A stretch of DNA of 60,987 nt from Candidatus Saccharimonadota bacterium (GTDB lineage: Bacteria; Patescibacteriota; Saccharimonadia; Saccharimonadales; Saccharimonadaceae): the NCBI GenBank assembly GCA_009783305.1, contig WRHJ01000005.1, positions 1-60,987 of the forward strand. Reading direction: 5' to 3'. The notes under the pieces were generated by a model, which was not told the DNA's origin, did no database searches, and worked only from the letters and a program-made list of their open reading frames with translations. Below, in pieces: positions 24,608 through 33,859 of this stretch. Position 1 is the first letter of the stretch, and every line of letters starts with the position of its first letter. The translations under genes and the position numbers were made by a program.

Positions 24608-25778
24608 CCCCGCCGCCTGTGCCCACAATCATCTTTGCTAATCTCTCCGCTGCATCCGCCATCGCAAACTCCTTCAAATTCCGTGCTAAATCTTCTCGTC
24701 TTTCTTTATCTTTCACTAATCCCTTCACTGCCTTCAATAACAATCCTGGCTGCTCCACCATCTTCTCATCCTCCACCACAATAGCTGCCTTCGCTTTCAA
24801 ATATGCATCCGCATTTTTCACCTGGTGCCTGCCTGGCAACTTCTGATTCGGCACCATCACCACCGCCTTGTGCATATTGGCCAACTCCGCCATTGTTGAC
24901 GCACCGGCCCGACTCACCACTACATCTGCTGCCCCAAATAATTCCGGCATATTCGCCGTAAACTCAATCATCCGAAAATTCGTTTTTAGTCCGCCGTTTT
25001 CCCATACCTCATATTCCTTCAACCCCATCATTTCCGGATATCGCTCTCTCCCAGCCACCAATAATACTGATGTAAACTTCAACAGCTCCGGTAAAATTTC
25101 TTGCACCGCCTCATTGATATGCTGCGCTCCCAAACTCCCACCGGTCACTACCAACAATGGTTCATCTCTCTTGAATCCCAAATCACTCTTCAATTCACCC
25201 TGCCGCTTCAAGCTCACCGACCGAAACTCCGAACTGACTGGTATCCCCGTCCACTCCGCTTTTTCTGCAGAATATTTATAATTATCCAAAGGCATACCCG
25301 TCGCAATCTTCTTTGCTCCTCCCGCCAATACCCGATTCGTCAAACCAGGTACCGCGTCTGAATCATGAATTACATAGGGAATCCTTAAAAATCTCGCCGC
25401 CATCCCCACCGGTAAACCCACATATCCACCTTTCAAAAAAATTACATCCGGCTTAAACCGCATCAGCCCCACTATACTCTGGAAAAATCCCCCCATAATC
25501 TTAAAGCTATCTACAATATTTGCCAAAACTACATCGAAATGCTTCAAATAATCCACAAATTTAAAATGCGTATATCGTCGTAACTTCCCCGCCGCCACCT
25601 TGCGCGCCCGAATCGAAGGCCCCATAGGTGTTGTCATTTTTACAACATTTGTGTAATATTTTTTATCTGTCCAAAATTCAATCCTGGCACGAGGTTTTAT
25701 CTTCCAAATTTCATCAACGACGGCTACTACTGGCGTGACGTGTCCGCCGCTCCCCCCGCCTACCACCAATATCTTCAT
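24591..25778 (-). CDS. murG: UDP-GlcNAc transferase MurG (lipid II synthesis)
   Basis: A 395-residue GT28 glycosyltransferase: VVGGGSGGHVTPVVAV at the N-terminus, HDSDAVPGLTNR, VTGGSLGAQHIN, then VVSRAGASTMAEL and MVPNQKLPGRHQVKNA. It adds GlcNAc to lipid I at the inner membrane face. The start lies 65 bases inside the end of ftsW. Confidence 0.95.
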   Translation of the reverse strand: MKILVVGGGSGGHVTPVVAVVDEIWKIKPRARIEFWTDKKYYTNVVKMTTPMGPSIRARKVAAGKLRRYTHFKFVDYLKHFDVVLANIVDSFKIMGGFFQSIVGLMRFKPDVIFLKGGYVGLPVGMAARFLRIPYVIHDSDAVPGLTNRVLAGGAKKIATGMPLDNYKYSAEKAEWTGIPVSSEFRSVSLKRQGELKSDLGFKRDEPLLVVTGGSLGAQHINEAVQEILPELLKFTSVLLVAGRERYPEMMGLKEYEVWENGGLKTNFRMIEFTANMPELFGAADVVVSRAGASTMAELANMHKAVVMVPNQKLPGRHQVKNADAYLKAKAAIVVEDEKMVEQPGLLLKAVKGLVKDKERREDLARNLKEFAMADAAERLAKMIVGTGGGDGKKL

Positions 25779-26913
25779 GATTTACCTCTCTTTTCGTCCA
25801 GCCCGACAGCTGCAGACATATCCCCATCGCTATTGCTACAAACATCATGCTTGTACCCCCCGCGCTCAAGAACGGCAACGTAATGCCCTTCATGGGAATC
25901 AATCCTGTCATTCCCATTATGTTTATAATAACATGTCCTGCCACCCAAGCGAACACTCCTACCACTACAAACCGCCCCGCCCCCTCCGCATCAGATCTCT
26001 CTGCCGTCTTCAGCAGCCGCATCAGCAGCACCGTAAAACACCCAATCACTAACATTAGCCCTACAAACCCAAACGTCTCCCCCATCACCGCAAATACCGA
26101 ATCATTAATTGACTCCGGCAAATATCCCGTCGCCTGCACGCTATTCCCCACTCCCACGCCAAACAGCCCGCCTTTCCCAATTGCCAATAGTGCATTATCT
26201 ATGTGGTAGGTATTCTCACCCTCACCGCTAAAACTCGTCAATCGCTCCATCCTGTGCGGGAAAAATACAACCAGCATTGCCATAATCAACACTGCAATCC
26301 CGCCCATCATCAACAGCACTCGCCATTTCATCCCGCTCGCTACCAACATGCACGCCAACATAAAAATAATCACTGCCGTCGATCCTAAATCCTTCTGTAA
26401 AACCCCAATCAATCCCACCGTCACCGCCACAATCACTGCCACTGGTACCAACATTTCCTTGTTATTTAGCTTACCTTCTTTCTTTCGTTTCGCAATCAGA
26501 CTCGCTACGTAAATTAATGCCCCCAACTTCAAAATCTCCACTGGCTGGATACTCAGACCTAGCGGTAAATTCAGCCACCTGCACGCTCCCAGACTGCACC
26601 TCGCCAAATCACTGCCATATGCCCCCGCTATCGACAACACAACACAAGCTAAAATCCCCAGCACCAAAATCCATTTCCCTGCTTTTTCAATCCAGGCAAA
26701 CGGCAACTTATACGCAATTATGAACATCACCACTGCTACCGCAACACTAATCAACTGACGCTGGAAAAAATCACTCTCACCATAAGAACTGCCGCTGACC
26801 GAGTTTTGAAATTGCGCCCAAGCCGGCCCAATCGCATAAATCACAATCAAACCCACCGCCATCAATACAAAAGTCAGTACCGCAATTACTAAATCCGGCT
26901 TATGTTTCCTCAT
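25714..26913 (-). CDS. ftsW: Septal peptidoglycan polymerase FtsW (SEDS family)
   Basis: A 399-residue protein with about ten hydrophobic helices. It shows QRQLISVAVAV, LGACRWLNLPLGLSIQPVE, QKDLGSTAVI and, near the C-terminus, GLIPMKGITLPFLSAGGTSM, which is the SEDS signature. It pairs with the penicillin-binding protein encoded upstream. Its C-terminal tail overlaps murG. Confidence 0.95.
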   Translation of the reverse strand: MRKHKPDLVIAVLTFVLMAVGLIVIYAIGPAWAQFQNSVSGSSYGESDFFQRQLISVAVAVVMFIIAYKLPFAWIEKAGKWILVLGILACVVLSIAGAYGSDLARCSLGACRWLNLPLGLSIQPVEILKLGALIYVASLIAKRKKEGKLNNKEMLVPVAVIVAVTVGLIGVLQKDLGSTAVIIFMLACMLVASGMKWRVLLMMGGIAVLIMAMLVVFFPHRMERLTSFSGEGENTYHIDNALLAIGKGGLFGVGVGNSVQATGYLPESINDSVFAVMGETFGFVGLMLVIGCFTVLLMRLLKTAERSDAEGAGRFVVVGVFAWVAGHVIINIMGMTGLIPMKGITLPFLSAGGTSMMFVAIAMGICLQLSGWTKREVNHEDIGGRRGERRTRHASSSRR

Positions 26914-26925
26914 GGAAAACCACCA

Positions 26926-27951
26926 TCAAATTATCCCGCCGCCCAGCGCCAGGAAAATTCCAATAAACGCAAGCACCCCGCCAATTACCCAAAATCGCAT
27001 CACGACCTTACTCTCTTCCCAACCCTTCGCTTGTAAATGATGGTGGATCGGCGCGCTAATAAATATCTTCTTATGAAAAACTTTTTTCGCCACAATTTGA
27101 ATCAAACTCGAACCAGCCTCCACCACGAACAAAACCCCGATAATCGGCAACAAGAAAAAACTATTCGTCATCATCGCCACCACGCCCAAACCCGCCCCCA
27201 AAGCAAATGAACCCACGTCACCCATCATAAACCGCGCCGGATATACATTAAACCAAATATAGCTCAATAGCGCCCCTACCACTGTCAAACAAAAGCCCGC
27301 CAACCCCCACTGGCCCTGCATCAACGCAATCACCCCAAATGATCCATACGCCAACATCGCCAACCCCCCTGCCAAGCCATCTAGCCCATCACTAATATTC
27401 ACCGCATTGCTCATTGCCACCACTGCAAATGCAAATAATATAATCATGCCTATCACGCCAATATTTATCAGTCCGACAAATGGCAAATAAACTCCCGTCC
27501 ACCCTAACCTCACCGCAAACCACCACCCCATCCCCACCGCCAGCACCGAAATCATCAAGAACTTTACCGGCGCTCGCAGTCCAGCCACCGACTTATGCCC
27601 AAATATGTTGATCAAGTCATCAATCAGCCCAATCATCGCACCGCCCACAAAAGCTATCAGCGGCAACCACGTCTGCTCCCTACTCCAGTTGCACAAAAAA
27701 GTCGTCACTCCCACCGCAATCACAAAAATTATTCCCGCCATCGTTGGGAAATGCCGCTTGATCTTATGCTCGTGCAACTTATTCATCACCTTCAGCTCCT
27801 CACCCGTCACCGCCACCGTCTTCTGCTTCTTCCACCACTTATACTTATACGCAAAATACGTATAAATCGGTGTCAAAAACATCGCCAGCAAAAACGCTCC
27901 CAACGATAACACCAGCTCGTACACCATTTCCGCATTAATCTGCCCTAGCAT
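26926..27951 (-). CDS. mraY: Phospho-MurNAc-pentapeptide translocase MraY
   Basis: The 341-residue polytopic protein makes lipid I. It shows FPTMAGIIFV, GLIDDLINI (acidic cluster), NAVNISDGLDGLAGG, FMMGDVGSFALGA and HHHLQAKGWEESKVV with the histidine run. All are MraY hallmarks. It begins one base after the ftsI stop codon, in reading order. Confidence 0.96.
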   Translation of the reverse strand: MLGQINAEMVYELVLSLGAFLLAMFLTPIYTYFAYKYKWWKKQKTVAVTGEELKVMNKLHEHKIKRHFPTMAGIIFVIAVGVTTFLCNWSREQTWLPLIAFVGGAMIGLIDDLINIFGHKSVAGLRAPVKFLMISVLAVGMGWWFAVRLGWTGVYLPFVGLINIGVIGMIILFAFAVVAMSNAVNISDGLDGLAGGLAMLAYGSFGVIALMQGQWGLAGFCLTVVGALLSYIWFNVYPARFMMGDVGSFALGAGLGVVAMMTNSFFLLPIIGVLFVVEAGSSLIQIVAKKVFHKKIFISAPIHHHLQAKGWEESKVVMRFWVIGGVLAFIGIFLALGGGII

Positions 27952-27952
27952 C

Positions 27953-29683
27953 TTATACCTCCGGCCTTATTTTTAAATATTCCAACATATAGTTACTAAT
28001 CTTCGTAAAAATCGGTGCGGCATGCGCACCGCCCTGCAAAGTCTTTCCTTCCCCACTTATTCTAACCATCACCACATATTCTGGCAAGTCTGCACTCGCC
28101 CCGCCAAACCCCATATAACTTGCAATCGTCGGATCAGATGTGTATTTGCCATCCTTCAAGGTCTCGGCCGTACCCGACTTCCCGCCAATCACATATCCTG
28201 GCAAATCCATCCAAGCCATCCCGCTTTTTTGCCTAGCCTCTATCAACATATCCCGCATTACTGTGCTCGTACTGTCAGTTATCGCCCGCCACGCCGCTGG
28301 CTTAACCGCCCTCTCCACCAACACCCCATTTATCACCTCTCCCGCCACTACCGTCGGTGTAAAAAACTCACCGCCATTGATCACCGAGCAAAACGCCGCC
28401 GCGATCTGCATCATTGTCACATCCAGCCCTTGGCCAAACGTCATATTCGCATAACGCACATTTAGACCATATCCCTCATTTGGCCCCACCACCGTTCCCG
28501 CCGATTCATACATCTCAATTCCCGTCTTCTTACCAAATCCAAACTTATCATGATAAGCTTCGTACAATAATTCCCTCCCCTTTTTGGTAATCTTCCCGCC
28601 ATCCAACCGCCGCAGTACTTCTATACTCCCCGTGTTCAACGAATAATTCAACGCCGTTTGGAAACTAATTGTCCCCCGCACATCAGACTCTTGCCACAAA
28701 TTCCTAATTGTCCGATCTTCCACTACCGTCGTTCCGGTATTTGTATATGTATCAGTCGGCTTCATCTTCCCCAGCTCAATTCCCTGCGCAAACGTAAATG
28801 TTTTCATCACGCTCGCAGGCTCGTATGGATCCTCCAAAATCCGATTCCTATAAACGTTTGCATCACTTACTTTCCAATATTCCTCCGGGTTATACGTCGG
28901 CAAATTCGCCATTGCATATATCCGTCCTGTCTGCGGATTCATTACTACCGCACTTGCATAATCCGCTCCCAAATTCCCAATTGCCTCTGCCAAAATCTTC
29001 TCCGTCGTCCGCTGCACGTTCATGTCAATCGACAACGCCACATTTTTGCCGTTCACCGCCGGCACCTCAATATTATTATCCCCAATTGTCAGCGGAATAT
29101 TATTTACATCCGCCACCGTCTTCAAAACCCCATTTTCGCCAGCCAAATCCTTATTTAGCGCCCCCTCTGCACCATATCCCACATTATTCGCGTTCACAAA
29201 TCCCAACACCTGACTCGCCAATTCTCCATACGGATACACCCGTTTCGTCGCCATCTTCCGGCCCACCCCTTTCAAGTTGGCCTTCTCCACTTGCGAAATC
29301 TCCGTCCATGTCACTTCTTTAGCTACTTCATAATATTGGCGCGATTTATCTTTAAAAACTTCATCCCAACTCGCAAAAATCTTCTTACCCAAAATTTCAT
29401 CTAATTTTTCTTTTACCAAACTCTCATTTCCCACATAAGATGGATCCACAAACACCGTCCATACCCGTTCATTCATTACTACCGGCACCACCTTGTTCCC
29501 ATCCAGCATATAAATCTGCCCCCGTTCCGCCAAAAGCTCAAACTTCCTCATATGTTCGCTTTCAGCTGCCGCCATATATTTACCATGCTCGATAATCTGA
29601 ACCTGAAACAAGCGGACGCCAATCACGGCCACCGCCAATACTAATCCAACTTTCAGCCAACCTATCCGTGTCATCTTAGCCAT
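27953..29683 (-). CDS. ftsI: Penicillin-binding transpeptidase FtsI/PBP2-like
   Basis: The 576-residue protein has an N-terminal membrane helix (about 5-25), a dimerisation domain and a transpeptidase domain. Its catalytic motifs are SVMK (about residue 290), SLN (about 346) and KSGT (about 501). ATG 29683 is preferred to an upstream start at 29731 because it removes overlap with ftsL and puts the helix at the N-terminus; a TATAAT lies ten bases upstream. No PASTA repeats are present. Confidence 0.93.
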   Translation of the reverse strand: MAKMTRIGWLKVGLVLAVAVIGVRLFQVQIIEHGKYMAAAESEHMRKFELLAERGQIYMLDGNKVVPVVMNERVWTVFVDPSYVGNESLVKEKLDEILGKKIFASWDEVFKDKSRQYYEVAKEVTWTEISQVEKANLKGVGRKMATKRVYPYGELASQVLGFVNANNVGYGAEGALNKDLAGENGVLKTVADVNNIPLTIGDNNIEVPAVNGKNVALSIDMNVQRTTEKILAEAIGNLGADYASAVVMNPQTGRIYAMANLPTYNPEEYWKVSDANVYRNRILEDPYEPASVMKTFTFAQGIELGKMKPTDTYTNTGTTVVEDRTIRNLWQESDVRGTISFQTALNYSLNTGSIEVLRRLDGGKITKKGRELLYEAYHDKFGFGKKTGIEMYESAGTVVGPNEGYGLNVRYANMTFGQGLDVTMMQIAAAFCSVINGGEFFTPTVVAGEVINGVLVERAVKPAAWRAITDSTSTVMRDMLIEARQKSGMAWMDLPGYVIGGKSGTAETLKDGKYTSDPTIASYMGFGGASADLPEYVVMVRISGEGKTLQGGAHAAPIFTKISNYMLEYLKIRPEV

Positions 29684-29699
29684 ACTACCAACTATTATA

Positions 29700-30059
29700 C
29701 TATTCCGCCACGTAGCCAGCTGTCCTAGCATCCACCATCGTCAATGCCACCTCATTTTGTTCACCCGCCGCTGCCGCCACAATCCTTGCGTTCTCTGCCG
29801 CTAAACTATTATTCTGCGCCTCTAAACTTGCAATCTCATCATTTACACTATTCAATGCATAATCATAACTCGTCGCCTTCGTCCCTTGCGTAATATAAAT
29901 CAACCCTACCACCAACACCAAAAGCATCACCGTGATTGTATGGCTCACGGGGCCAAGCGTTGCTCGCGGTTCGTGCCGTACTGCGTTCCGATTCCTCGCC
30001 CAGTCAGCCGACAACTCGATGTTACCCGTCCTTCTTGTCGCAAAATACGCTTCTGCCAT
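29700..30059 (-). CDS. ftsL: FtsL-like division protein
   Basis: A 119-residue bitopic protein: basic cytoplasmic N-terminus, helix at about 40-60 (ITVMLLVLVVGLIYITQG), then a coiled coil (NDEIASLEAQNNSLAAENARI). Sequence identity to known FtsL cannot be judged by eye, but this architecture between rsmH and ftsI is the FtsL place. ATG 30059 is used, with AGGA about nine bases upstream. Confidence 0.75.
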   Translation of the reverse strand: MAEAYFATRRTGNIELSADWARNRNAVRHEPRATLGPVSHTITVMLLVLVVGLIYITQGTKATSYDYALNSVNDEIASLEAQNNSLAAENARIVAAAAGEQNEVALTMVDARTAGYVAE

Positions 30060-30228
30060 CAAATCGTTTCCTATTTTAGTTTTTATTTTTGTCTTAGCCT
30101 TCGCCCTGGCCTAGAGCAGCAAAACGCCACCCTAGGCATGGGCAAAAGGAGGTCATAAATTTTTTACACACTCTCTGGTTTAACCCAACCATTGGTACCC
30201 CGTAAACCGGGGCATGTCGGGTTAAACT

Positions 30229-30291
30229 CTACCTAAAATGTACTTTGATTTTTTCGGTTCTAGCGCGACCGGTTACTACGATCTTAGCCAT
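30229..30291 (-). CDS. Possible 20-residue basic peptide
   Basis: A short frame with AAAGGAG five bases before ATG, encoding MAKIVVTGRARTEKIKVHFR. It lies between rsmH and ftsL. After the stop, GTTTAACCC pairs with GGGTTAAAC around CCCCG/CGGGG. The strong ribosome site is the main support. No homologue is known to me; it might be a leader peptide for the division genes. Confidence 0.35.
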   Translation of the reverse strand: MAKIVVTGRARTEKIKVHFR

Positions 30292-30343
30292 AATTCTCCT
30301 TTGTTTGTTTTTATTTTTTACGCTGCGCCCGAGACTCCACACT

Positions 30344-31219
30344 CTACTTTACGGCAGTTTTTTCTGCTACTCTAAGCTTCGCGCTTCTCGCTCGCGGATT
30401 GTTAACTAATTCATTTTGTCCCGCAATCACTGGTTTTCTCGTCAATATCCTAAGTTCCGATTCCATCCCCTGCCCACTCGCCTCAGCCAAATAATTCTTG
30501 ACTAACCGATCTTCCAAACTATGAAACGAAATCAGCCCAACTCTCCCCCCAAGCGCCAACAACTTCGTAATCAACGGTAAAGTCTTCTGTATCTGCCCTA
30601 ACTCGTCGTTCACGGCAATTCTAATTGCCTGAAAAACTTGCGTCGCCGGATGCTTCTTCCCGTAACCAGATTTCCGCTTGATAATTTCTGCTAGCTCGCC
30701 AGTTGTTTCAATCGGCCTATTATGCACAATTTCCTTCGCCAATAGCTTCGCTCTTCCCATCCGTTCTTCGCCATACGCCACAAAAATCTCTACCAGATCC
30801 CTTTCGCTCCACTTATTCACTACTCGCCAACCGTCTAATTTCTGTCGTTCGTCCATACGCATATCCAAACGACTGTCAAGAGCAAAAGAAAACCCGCGTT
30901 TTTCCTGGTCCAATTGCGGTGAAGACACGCCAAAATCTGCCAGTATCATGTCAAACTTCTTGCCACTCTCTACTAATCGTAACGCCGCACTATAAAAATC
31001 TTCATGCATTATTTCCGGCTTCACCTCTTGGTACTTCGCACGTAAATATTCCACTGCATTTTGATCACGGTCTACCAATACCGCTCCTTTATAGTTCTGC
31101 GTTACTTCCAAAATCTTATCAGCATGTCCCCCATACCCCGCCGTCAGATCGAGATAACTCTCGCCCGGCTGCGGCGCCAAATAACTGACCACTTCATTTA
31201 ATAACACTGACTCATGCAT
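30344..31219 (-). CDS. rsmH: 16S rRNA C1402 methyltransferase RsmH (MraW)
   Basis: The 291-residue enzyme N4-methylates C1402 of 16S rRNA. It shows HESVLLNEVVSYL at the N-terminus, YLDLTAGYGGHADKIL (SAM site), DFGVSSPQLDQEKRGFSF, then HPATQVFQAIRIAVNDEL and ISFHSLEDRLVKN. ATG 31219 gives the standard MHES start; the frame extends 11 codons further. TATAGT ends seven bases upstream. It heads the division and wall cluster. Confidence 0.96.
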   Translation of the reverse strand: MHESVLLNEVVSYLAPQPGESYLDLTAGYGGHADKILEVTQNYKGAVLVDRDQNAVEYLRAKYQEVKPEIMHEDFYSAALRLVESGKKFDMILADFGVSSPQLDQEKRGFSFALDSRLDMRMDERQKLDGWRVVNKWSERDLVEIFVAYGEERMGRAKLLAKEIVHNRPIETTGELAEIIKRKSGYGKKHPATQVFQAIRIAVNDELGQIQKTLPLITKLLALGGRVGLISFHSLEDRLVKNYLAEASGQGMESELRILTRKPVIAGQNELVNNPRARSAKLRVAEKTAVK

Positions 31220-31838
31220 ATCTTCTACTATATATTGTTTGAACCCATTCAACTAGAAATTCCGGAGTTTTTGTTTTTGTTTATTGTTTATTTTGTTACC
31301 TAAACTTCAGTCTACTAAGATTGAATCGACGTATAGTCAATTATTTAATCTCAGTTGTTGAGAGACTTAATTAGTAAAGGTTGGAGTTAAAATATTGGGA
31401 GGTGTGTATTTATAAGGTACATCCGACTTCTATTACGCGTATTCTAAACGCGCCCCAAAACTCCTAGTTGGTTGGGTTCAAACGCTGTTAACGAACAAAA
31501 AACCGGTCAACTTTTTTTCGTTACCCTGATAATCTCATAACCAGCGGATTGATCTTCGTCTCTTATTTGCACTTTCACAATCTGTTTTCCCGCTTTCCCT
31601 TAAGTTAGAATTGACCTTTGTTTATTTTAAAGTGGTTTTTGTTTTTCGTATCCACTTGCCCTCACTGTACATTACTAAACCATAAAAATCAAGACCAAAA
31701 TCGTTACGCTTTTCCACATTTCCGTGCAAAAAATCAAGTTTTAACAGATATAAACCGAACAAAAAATCCCTCAAACCCCATTTTCTTCACACTCCCAAAA
31801 ATCTCAAAATTATGTTATAAAACCCGAACACCGTCCTA
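31220..31838. other. Intergenic stretch between divergent genes
   Basis: About 620 bases. On the - strand it would be upstream of rsmH. No MraZ gene is present. I see a GCGCGTTTAGAATACGCG hairpin near 31435-31453, an AACGAA/TTCGTT hairpin near 31490-31525, and a 23-codon GTG frame at 31507-31578 (-) without a good ribosome site. None is strong enough to call a gene. Confidence 0.5.
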
Positions 31839-31867
31839 TTGACTTTTTCCGTAAAGTACGCTACAAT
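31839..31867 (+). promoter_or_regulatory. Promoter of the small membrane protein gene at 31934
   Basis: TTGACT (31839-31844) and TACAAT (31862-31867) with a 17-base spacer. The leader has a CTACC/GGTAG hairpin and then GGGAGGAGGGG. Confidence 0.88.
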
Positions 31868-31933
31868 AGAAGTATTCTACCCGAACAGGTAGCGACCCTT
31901 TAAATAACCTATTTTACGGGAGGAGGGGTTATT

Positions 31934-32293
31934 ATGTTAACCACATTGATAACCTGTATTGGACTATTGCTTATCGGTGTTATTGTGAGTATTTTATCGT
32001 TTCTCAACGATTATGACAGCCAAATTGGCACCTTATCGCCCATCGTGCGACCGACTACCATCAGTCTCTGTACCACCCTCAGCCTAACCTCTTACTGCGA
32101 GTATGTCGGATTGAACCCTTGGGCCCTACATGCCACTCTAGTGGTAGTTCTCATACTTTATGTCATCTATCTATCCATTCACTTGGATAGCCCCTACAAC
32201 ACAGAAAAACGCCTGTTAGAGCGCATTATGCGCATCACCAACTGTGCCATAGTCCCACTCTTCGTTATCATTACCATCCTCATCCCCTTTTAG
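31934..32293 (+). CDS. Small membrane protein with three or four helices
   Basis: A 119-residue hydrophobic protein with helices at about 3-24, 42-58 (weaker), 66-86 and 100-118. No family recognised. It has a strong promoter, a GGAGGAGGGG ribosome site and a strong terminator, so it is a single-gene unit. It converges on a gene for a KwaB-like protein. Known Kiwa systems pair KwaB with a four-helix KwaA, so a link is possible but unproven. Confidence 0.75.
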   Translation: MLTTLITCIGLLLIGVIVSILSFLNDYDSQIGTLSPIVRPTTISLCTTLSLTSYCEYVGLNPWALHATLVVVLILYVIYLSIHLDSPYNTEKRLLERIMRITNCAIVPLFVIITILIPF

Positions 32294-32299
32294 GTTATA

Positions 32300-32326
32300 A
32301 AAGTCGCCCCATCAGGGCGACTTTTT
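32300..32326 (+). terminator. Intrinsic terminator between converging genes
   Basis: AAGTCGCCC and GGGCGACTT pair around CCATCA or less, followed by five T. An A run on the other side lets it serve the - strand operon too. Confidence 0.92.
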
Positions 32327-32343
32327 CCTACCTCTTTGATTCT

Positions 32344-33312
32344 TCACCCTCTTGGCGGTTCGCCTTCCGGCTCATCCAACAACTTTTTGCTCTTTATCTC
32401 GTATCGTTTTCCATTTATTGGCGACACGAAGTAATCTTCATTTAGCAAATTAACAAATGTCGACAAGTCTTTATTGTCCATAATAATAATCTTCCCAGTC
32501 TCATCTGTCATCAAGTCCAAACTCATCTCGTCCGCATAGCTCACTACCTGGTCTTGCTTCATCTCCCCCACCGTAATTCCCTGCAATTTTTTAATCAAAG
32601 GTTTCTTGTCTTCCAGTAAAGCATTTAGCGTCAACCCCTCCGGAAAACTCAATCCATACGCCTCCATCAGCTCCTTGCTCTTCGCCTCCGAAATCACCTG
32701 CGTCTTGTAATCATACTGGAATAATTTTTCAAACTTGCTCTGATTAAAAATCACGATATTCCCATCAATAATCGCTACCTCGTTGACATCCGGCATCTTA
32801 ATCGCAATATCCGCTGTCAATGGTTCAAAGCTCTCGCCAGACAACTCCCAGCTCGTCTTGCCTTTCAGCGCCGAGCTCGCCGCCAGTCCCTTCGCAATAT
32901 AAAACGTCTGCTGACCCTTGCCGCCCGGATAAGTGAACTTCGCCACAATCCCTTTAATTCGCTTGAATTCATGCTCATTGTCCGTAAAGTAATCAATATC
33001 TTTGTACTCTTTTTCAATCAAATGAATCAACGTCTCCGCCCGCCCCACCTTTGTTAGATCCACTCTATAGATCACCTTATCTTCGCCATCATTGGTCTCA
33101 TATTCTCGGCATTGCAATCCCTTATCCGCCTCCTTGATCACGAAATTAATCGCCTCCAGCATAAACATCGACTTCACACTCTGTGTCAACGTATCCGAAT
33201 AGCGCACCTTATAGGGCGTATAATTCTTATTGAACAGAAATAGCTCCACGCTCACATTATTCTTAATCTCATCCACCTCGTTCGCCCACGCAAATACGTC
33301 AAACTTATCCAT
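32344..33312 (-). CDS. DUF4868 (KwaB-like) protein
   Basis: The 322-residue soluble protein fits the DUF4868 family, which includes KwaB of the Kiwa anti-phage system. The cues are a central FYIAKGL stretch, IDGNIVIFNQSKFEKLFQYDYKT at about residues 206-228, and the C-terminal LLNEDYFVSPINGKRYEIKSKKLLDE. These follow the order I recall for KwaB. It is the last gene of a three-gene operon, overlapping the CYTH gene by eight bases. Outside Kiwa this family has no assigned enzyme activity. Confidence 0.65.
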   Translation of the reverse strand: MDKFDVFAWANEVDEIKNNVSVELFLFNKNYTPYKVRYSDTLTQSVKSMFMLEAINFVIKEADKGLQCREYETNDGEDKVIYRVDLTKVGRAETLIHLIEKEYKDIDYFTDNEHEFKRIKGIVAKFTYPGGKGQQTFYIAKGLAASSALKGKTSWELSGESFEPLTADIAIKMPDVNEVAIIDGNIVIFNQSKFEKLFQYDYKTQVISEAKSKELMEAYGLSFPEGLTLNALLEDKKPLIKKLQGITVGEMKQDQVVSYADEMSLDLMTDETGKIIIMDNKDLSTFVNLLNEDYFVSPINGKRYEIKSKKLLDEPEGEPPRG

Positions 33313-33859
33313 TGTTCTCCTCCATTAGCTCTCCATAATTTTTATCTATTACATTTTTCCTGCCCACCTTCAGCACCTCAAATGTCTTAGTTAAATCTTC
33401 CCGTACATCCTCCGGCTCATCTTCATCCAACAGATTAGATTCAATCTTCGCATAATACCCCGGCAAACCATCAATCTTATCCAGATAAATCTTCACATTG
33501 TCCCCCATATTCAACTCTTGCCGCTGCCGGCTCACTTCATATTTAATCTCAAACCCCATCTGATACAAAATCGCCGCCATCTCCGTATAATCTTTAAATG
33601 TTGTAAAATTTACAACATCTACTCCCTTATTCTCGATATGTCGTCTCAAGACCAAAGCATACGCCGCTGGCTTCTCTGCGTCTTTCACGATCGTCCTAAG
33701 AGCCAACTTTGGCAACCCCTTGTCTCGATCATAACCCTTCGGCACAAACACTCGATCATGCTGCCAAAACGCCTCTGAAAACTCCATGTCGATATCCTTT
33801 AGCATCCCCACAAAATCTGCTCGATTCGGCAATTTCACTTTTACTACTACCCTTTTCAT
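33305..33859 (-). CDS. CYTH-domain protein (adenylyl cyclase class IV/triphosphatase-like)
   Basis: A 184-residue protein with the order of a CyaB-type CYTH domain: an N-terminal strand, basic strand ALVLRRH, the segment MAAILYQMGFEIKYEVSRQRQE, and YLDKIDGLPGYYAKIES, which matches the usual LDxVxGLGxFxEIE. The family's N-terminal ExExK metal motif reads VVKVK here, and the final EIE reads KIE. Catalysis is therefore doubtful, and a binding role is possible. It overlaps rnhA by four bases and the DUF4868 gene by eight. Confidence 0.7.
   Translation of the reverse strand: MKRVVVKVKLPNRADFVGMLKDIDMEFSEAFWQHDRVFVPKGYDRDKGLPKLALRTIVKDAEKPAAYALVLRRHIENKGVDVVNFTTFKDYTEMAAILYQMGFEIKYEVSRQRQELNMGDNVKIYLDKIDGLPGYYAKIESNLLDEDEPEDVREDLTKTFEVLKVGRKNVIDKNYGELMEENNG

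Noticed and set aside
31507-31578. 23-codon GTG frame on the - strand upstream of rsmH
   Set aside because: It has a plausible amino acid make-up but a weak ribosome site and nothing else to support it.
32344-33312. A complete Kiwa defence system
   Set aside because: Only a KwaB-like gene is supported; the nearby membrane protein is on the opposite strand and not recognisably KwaA.
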